Both the position numbers and the translations under genes were made by a program. DNA of 27,025 nucleotides from a virus, in IMG/VR virus record IMGVR_UViG_3300034120_001298, positions 1 to 27,025 of that record; one strand, written 5' to 3'. Every line of letters starts with the position of its first letter. Position 1 is the first letter of the stretch. Positions 26,597 through 27,025 of this stretch are shown in pieces. The notes beneath the pieces are model-generated. The model did not search any database and was not told where the DNA came from. It worked only from the letters and a program-made list of their open reading frames with translations.

Positions 26597-26687
26597 GTGG
26601 AGTAATGTTTAAATTAAGAATTATAATGAGCATCAAATGAACAACTAGAATAATCTGTATTGTCAAGTACTTTATTAAAGTTTTCAT
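26577..26687 (-). CDS. Possible small membrane protein overlapping the gene upstream
   Basis: A 36-residue reading (MKTLIKYLTIQIILVVHLML, then IIILNLNITPPTEPHC) with one strongly hydrophobic helix. It overlaps the 74-residue gene at 26614-26838 in another frame by 74 bases. The membrane pattern is like other tiny peptides in this window, but the overlap makes it uncertain. Confidence 0.25.
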   Translation of the reverse strand: MKTLIKYLTIQIILVVHLMLIIILNLNITPPTEPHC

Positions 26688-26838
26688 GTGCAATTTTCTT
26701 TGTTTTGCAAAACATTGCTGTAGTGCCGTTTGTAATAACAAAGCCTGATTTGCGAAGAGAACCATCTGCTGCTTGGAATTTAACATTTAATCCAATGTTA
26801 CGGCTATTCCATTCTGATACTGTTGTTAGTGTGTTCAT
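26614..26838 (-). CDS. Small protein, unknown function
   Basis: A 74-residue protein: an early helix (VSEWNSRNIGLNVKF), a beta region (GFVITNGTTAMFCKTKK) and an acidic C-terminus with two Cys-rich or Ser/Cys pairs (SSCSFDAHYNS). It is preceded by an A/C-rich leader (ACAAACAAAAACACACAG) without Shine-Dalgarno and, further upstream on the minus strand, by TACCTTTA, a near-match to the -7 box. It may be the first gene of its transcript. Family unknown. Confidence 0.5.
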   Translation of the reverse strand: MNTLTTVSEWNSRNIGLNVKFQAADGSLRKSGFVITNGTTAMFCKTKKIAHENFNKVLDNTDYSSCSFDAHYNS

Positions 26839-26868
26839 AACTGTGTGTTTTTGTTTGTGTTTTTGTAA

Positions 26869-26876
26869 AGGTAATA
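26869..26876 (-). promoter_or_regulatory. Weak promoter -7 element upstream of 26838
   Basis: Read on the minus strand, TACCTTTA precedes the leader of the gene at 26614-26838, differing from TAnnTTTG in its last base. No good TTTG box is seen 19 bases upstream, so confidence is low. Confidence 0.3.
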
Positions 26877-26915
26877 CGTTTTAAATTACTAACCTAATTT
26901 TATTTTGAAAAGTTT

Positions 26916-26936
26916 TGCAGTTGGTCGGATACTGCA
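26916..26936. repeat. Inverted repeat TGCAGT-N9-ACTGCA
   Basis: A perfect six-base dyad with a 9-base centre, a few bases after the stop of the gene that enters from the right edge. On the minus strand it may end that gene's transcript, although the T-run is poor, or serve as an operator. Confidence 0.4.
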
Positions 26937-26947
26937 CCCCGAATGAG

Positions 26948-27025
26948 TTAGGCTATTACCCAACTTTTAAGAGATAAAAGCGTATTATGTTGCTCGTTTG
27001 CTCTTTCGCTTATCCACTCATTTAG
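26948..27025 (-). CDS. 3' end of an unidentified minus-strand gene (partial)
   Basis: A minus-strand frame open from the right edge gives 25 residues (LNEWISERANEQHNTLLSLK then SWVIA) and a TAA at 26948-26950. The helix-like amphipathic pattern looks coding, but the length is too short to identify a family. Confidence 0.45.
   Translation of the reverse strand, partial: LNEWISERANEQHNTLLSLKSWVIA

Noticed and set aside
1-27025. CRISPR array or insertion sequence
   Set aside because: No regularly spaced repeats of 25-40 bases and no transposase with terminal inverted repeats were seen on reading; the only mobile element is the HNH gene.

Overview
The window reads as a stretch of a tailed double-stranded DNA phage (or prophage) of a Bacteroidota host. 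Three things support this. Several gene blocks are preceded by the Bacteroidota-type promoter TTTG-N19-TAnnTTTG, and four copies match with exactly 19 bases between the boxes. Starts lack Shine-Dalgarno sequences and instead follow A/C-rich leaders such as ACACAAACATG. The gene families (DUF3310, DUF4373/Lin1244-like replication protein, Rad52-type annealing protein plus YqaJ exonuclease, lambda-like head genes) are typical of such phages. No integrase, portal, terminase or tape-measure gene is visible, and both edges cut genes, so this is a fragment of a larger genome.

Layout. (1) 1-8198, plus strand, virion module: end of an unknown gene, two paralogous GT-A glycosyltransferases, ClpP-like head maturation protease with a scaffold-like tail, decoration protein, gpE-type major capsid protein, a strong hairpin, small head-tail joining proteins, a tail-completion candidate, and a large tail-fibre-like protein that carries a Sec signal peptide. 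A small ribbon-helix-helix regulator lies on the minus strand between the glycosyltransferases and the protease. (2) 8177-11040, lysis module: promoter, two small membrane proteins (holin candidates), coiled-coil protein, a protein with a lipobox and a C-terminal membrane anchor (unimolecular spanin candidate), a 64-nt tRNA-like element with a shrunken anticodon arm, an M15 peptidase endolysin, and an HNH homing endonuclease on the opposite strand. (3) 11108-12317: a single metallophosphoesterase gene with its own promoter and terminator hairpin.

(4) 12322-13796, minus strand: a packed operon of small proteins starting from a clear promoter at 13813-13843. It diverges from (5) 13919-25147, plus strand, the early/replication block. 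This holds small proteins, Rad52-like annealing protein, YqaJ exonuclease, free-standing DnaA C-terminal domain, adenine methyltransferases, an SSB-like protein, a RuvC-like resolvase, a compact pseudoknotted RNA at about 20990-21104, a DnaD/Lin1244-like protein, a primase-helicase, a degenerate HNH protein and a methylase-like protein. A hairpin at 25165-25196 closes this block. (6) 25216-27025, minus strand: a convergent operon of accessory proteins, entering from beyond the right edge.

The replication block forms a coherent machine: origin recognition or helicase loading (DnaA-C and DUF4373 proteins), priming and unwinding, strand coating, annealing and exonuclease recombination, and junction resolution. 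Methyltransferases probably protect the DNA. The most interesting items for follow-up are the structured RNA upstream of position 21109 and the anticodon-poor tRNA-like element at 9770-9833.
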